DNA of 64,000 nt from Clostridium putrefaciens (GTDB taxonomy: Bacteria > Bacillota > Clostridia > Clostridiales > Clostridiaceae), in NCBI RefSeq assembly GCF_900461105.1, contig NZ_UFWZ01000001.1, positions 496,001-560,000 of the forward strand, written 5' to 3'. The notes beneath the pieces are model-generated. The model was not told the origin of the DNA, ran no database searches, and saw nothing but the letters and a program-made list of their open reading frames with translations. Both the position numbers and the translations under genes were made by a program. Below, one piece after another: positions 63,325 through 64,000 of this stretch (position 1 is its first letter; the number at the start of each line of letters is the position of its first letter).

Positions 63325-64000
63325 ATGAAAAAAACTAAACGATTTTTAGGATTGCTCCTAGCTGGTGCATTGACATTAGCTAGTATTCCAGCACAGTGTG
63401 TTAGGGCAGATGTTATATCCCCAGGTGTAAAAGTATCCATTGAAGGTGGGGGTACTGTCACGTTAGATGATAAGGTATCTAAGCATGTGCTTAAAAATGG
63501 AGATGTATTTAAGGCAGATTACACTGAAGGATCAAAGTACTCAATTTCTTTAAGTGCAGATGATGGTAGTTCTATTCAAGGGGTAGCTATAGATGGAAAG
63601 AAAGATAACAATATTAAAATAGGAACTAAGACTGGAAAGTATGATTATGAAATAGCAAAAACTATATCAAATATATCTGTAACTTTTGAAAAAGGTTGCG
63701 ATCTTACCGTATCTGAGTACCTAGAAGGAAAGTATAACTCAGAGAGGGCAGTAAATTTTAGAAAAGCAGTAGTAGAAAAGAACAAGCTACAAGCTAAGGT
63801 TGATTCAGACTTCTTCCTTAAACAAGAGAATCTAAGTGCAATGGAAGACGTAGAAAATATAGGAGATTTAGTATCCTTAGTTAAATTATCTAAGAAAGAT
63901 TTAGCTATAGATCACACAAATGAGGTAGTAAGGTCGGTTGAAGCCCCACTATCCTATAGTTCTCCTTCTTCACCAGCAAGAAGTGGTAGAAGTAAGAGGT
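63325..64000 (+). CDS. Secreted protein, N-terminal part (cut by window end)
   Basis: An open frame of at least 225 codons without a stop before the window edge. AGGAGGTCAAAGGT precedes ATG 63325. The product starts with a clear signal peptide (MKKTKRFLGLLLAGALTLAS, then cleavage near CVRA-DV). The beta-rich mature part contains VKVSIEGGGTVTLDD and a helical stretch (SERAVNFRKAVVEKNKLQAK), ending in a Ser/Arg-rich section at the edge. I do not recognise the family. Together with the preceding surface protein it suggests a cell-surface locus continuing beyond the window. Confidence 0.8.
   Translation, partial: MKKTKRFLGLLLAGALTLASIPAQCVRADVISPGVKVSIEGGGTVTLDDKVSKHVLKNGDVFKADYTEGSKYSISLSADDGSSIQGVAIDGKKDNNIKIGTKTGKYDYEIAKTISNISVTFEKGCDLTVSEYLEGKYNSERAVNFRKAVVEKNKLQAKVDSDFFLKQENLSAMEDVENIGDLVSLVKLSKKDLAIDHTNEVVRSVEAPLSYSSPSSPARSGRSKR

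Overview
The window is low-GC, AT-rich DNA with Gram-positive gene content: SEDS and penicillin-binding proteins, MurJ, LCP ligase, RapZ/YvcK/WhiA, an EndoAI/MazF pair, a GerS-type lipoprotein and a class F flavodiiron protein. Gene content, codon use (heavy AT-ending codons, TTG/GTG starts) and the anaerobe-type O2-scavenging flavodiiron fusion point to an endospore-forming Clostridium or close relative. I cannot name the species from this sequence alone. No rRNA, tRNA or CRISPR array was seen.

Layout. 0.3-3.9 kb: cell-envelope genes (murJ, galE, an LCP-family ligase). 3.9-5.8 kb: two tandem ThiM-like kinases on the minus strand, with a strong Fur-box match over the upstream promoter. 6.0-9.4 kb: a secreted six-SH3b NlpC/P60 hydrolase and, divergently, an RsiV-like DUF4163/DUF3298 protein. 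9.8-12.4 kb: a small unknown gene, brnQ and a short ssb. 12.6-15.3 kb: a three-module flavodiiron/rubredoxin/NADH oxidoreductase. 16.0-20.2 kb: a small membrane exporter and the MoxR-DUF58-DUF4129 cluster. 20.5-23.1 kb: DUF6514-like protein, acpS, GerS-like lipoprotein and an EndoAI/MazF module with an aberrant antitoxin. 23.4-29.0 kb: yitT, ftsEX, a carboxy-terminal processing protease and a MinJ-like PDZ membrane protein. 29.2-39.4 kb: uvrB (LexA box) and uvrA, an FHA/SEDS/PBP triad, then uvrC. 39.4-47.4 kb: PHP phosphoesterase, murB, hisC, rapZ-yvcK-whiA, a YtoI-like regulator and a Dabb protein. 47.5-58.5 kb: chemoreceptor, dnaE, pfkA-pyk, a structured non-coding RNA candidate and rlmD.

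From about 58.5 kb the character changes to accessory DNA: stacked terminators, a possibly frameshifted HPr-like gene, a VbhA-like antitoxin with a Fic protein, a truncated HipA-like kinase with a truncated partner, and three direct copies of a 43-65 bp sequence placed at the 3' ends of these gene units. The copies look like cassette boundaries or recombination scars. Two surface or secreted protein genes follow, the last running off the window edge. This repeat-delimited toxin region and the structured RNA downstream of pyk are the best candidates for something undescribed.

Functionally, most of 0-58 kb is housekeeping: envelope synthesis and division (murJ, LCP, ftsEX, SEDS/PBP, MinJ-like, murB), excision repair (uvrABC), replication (dnaE, ssb), lower glycolysis (pfkA, pyk) and carbon/envelope control (rapZ, yvcK, whiA). 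Start sites were moved from the longest frame where a Shine-Dalgarno sequence clearly favoured an internal start.
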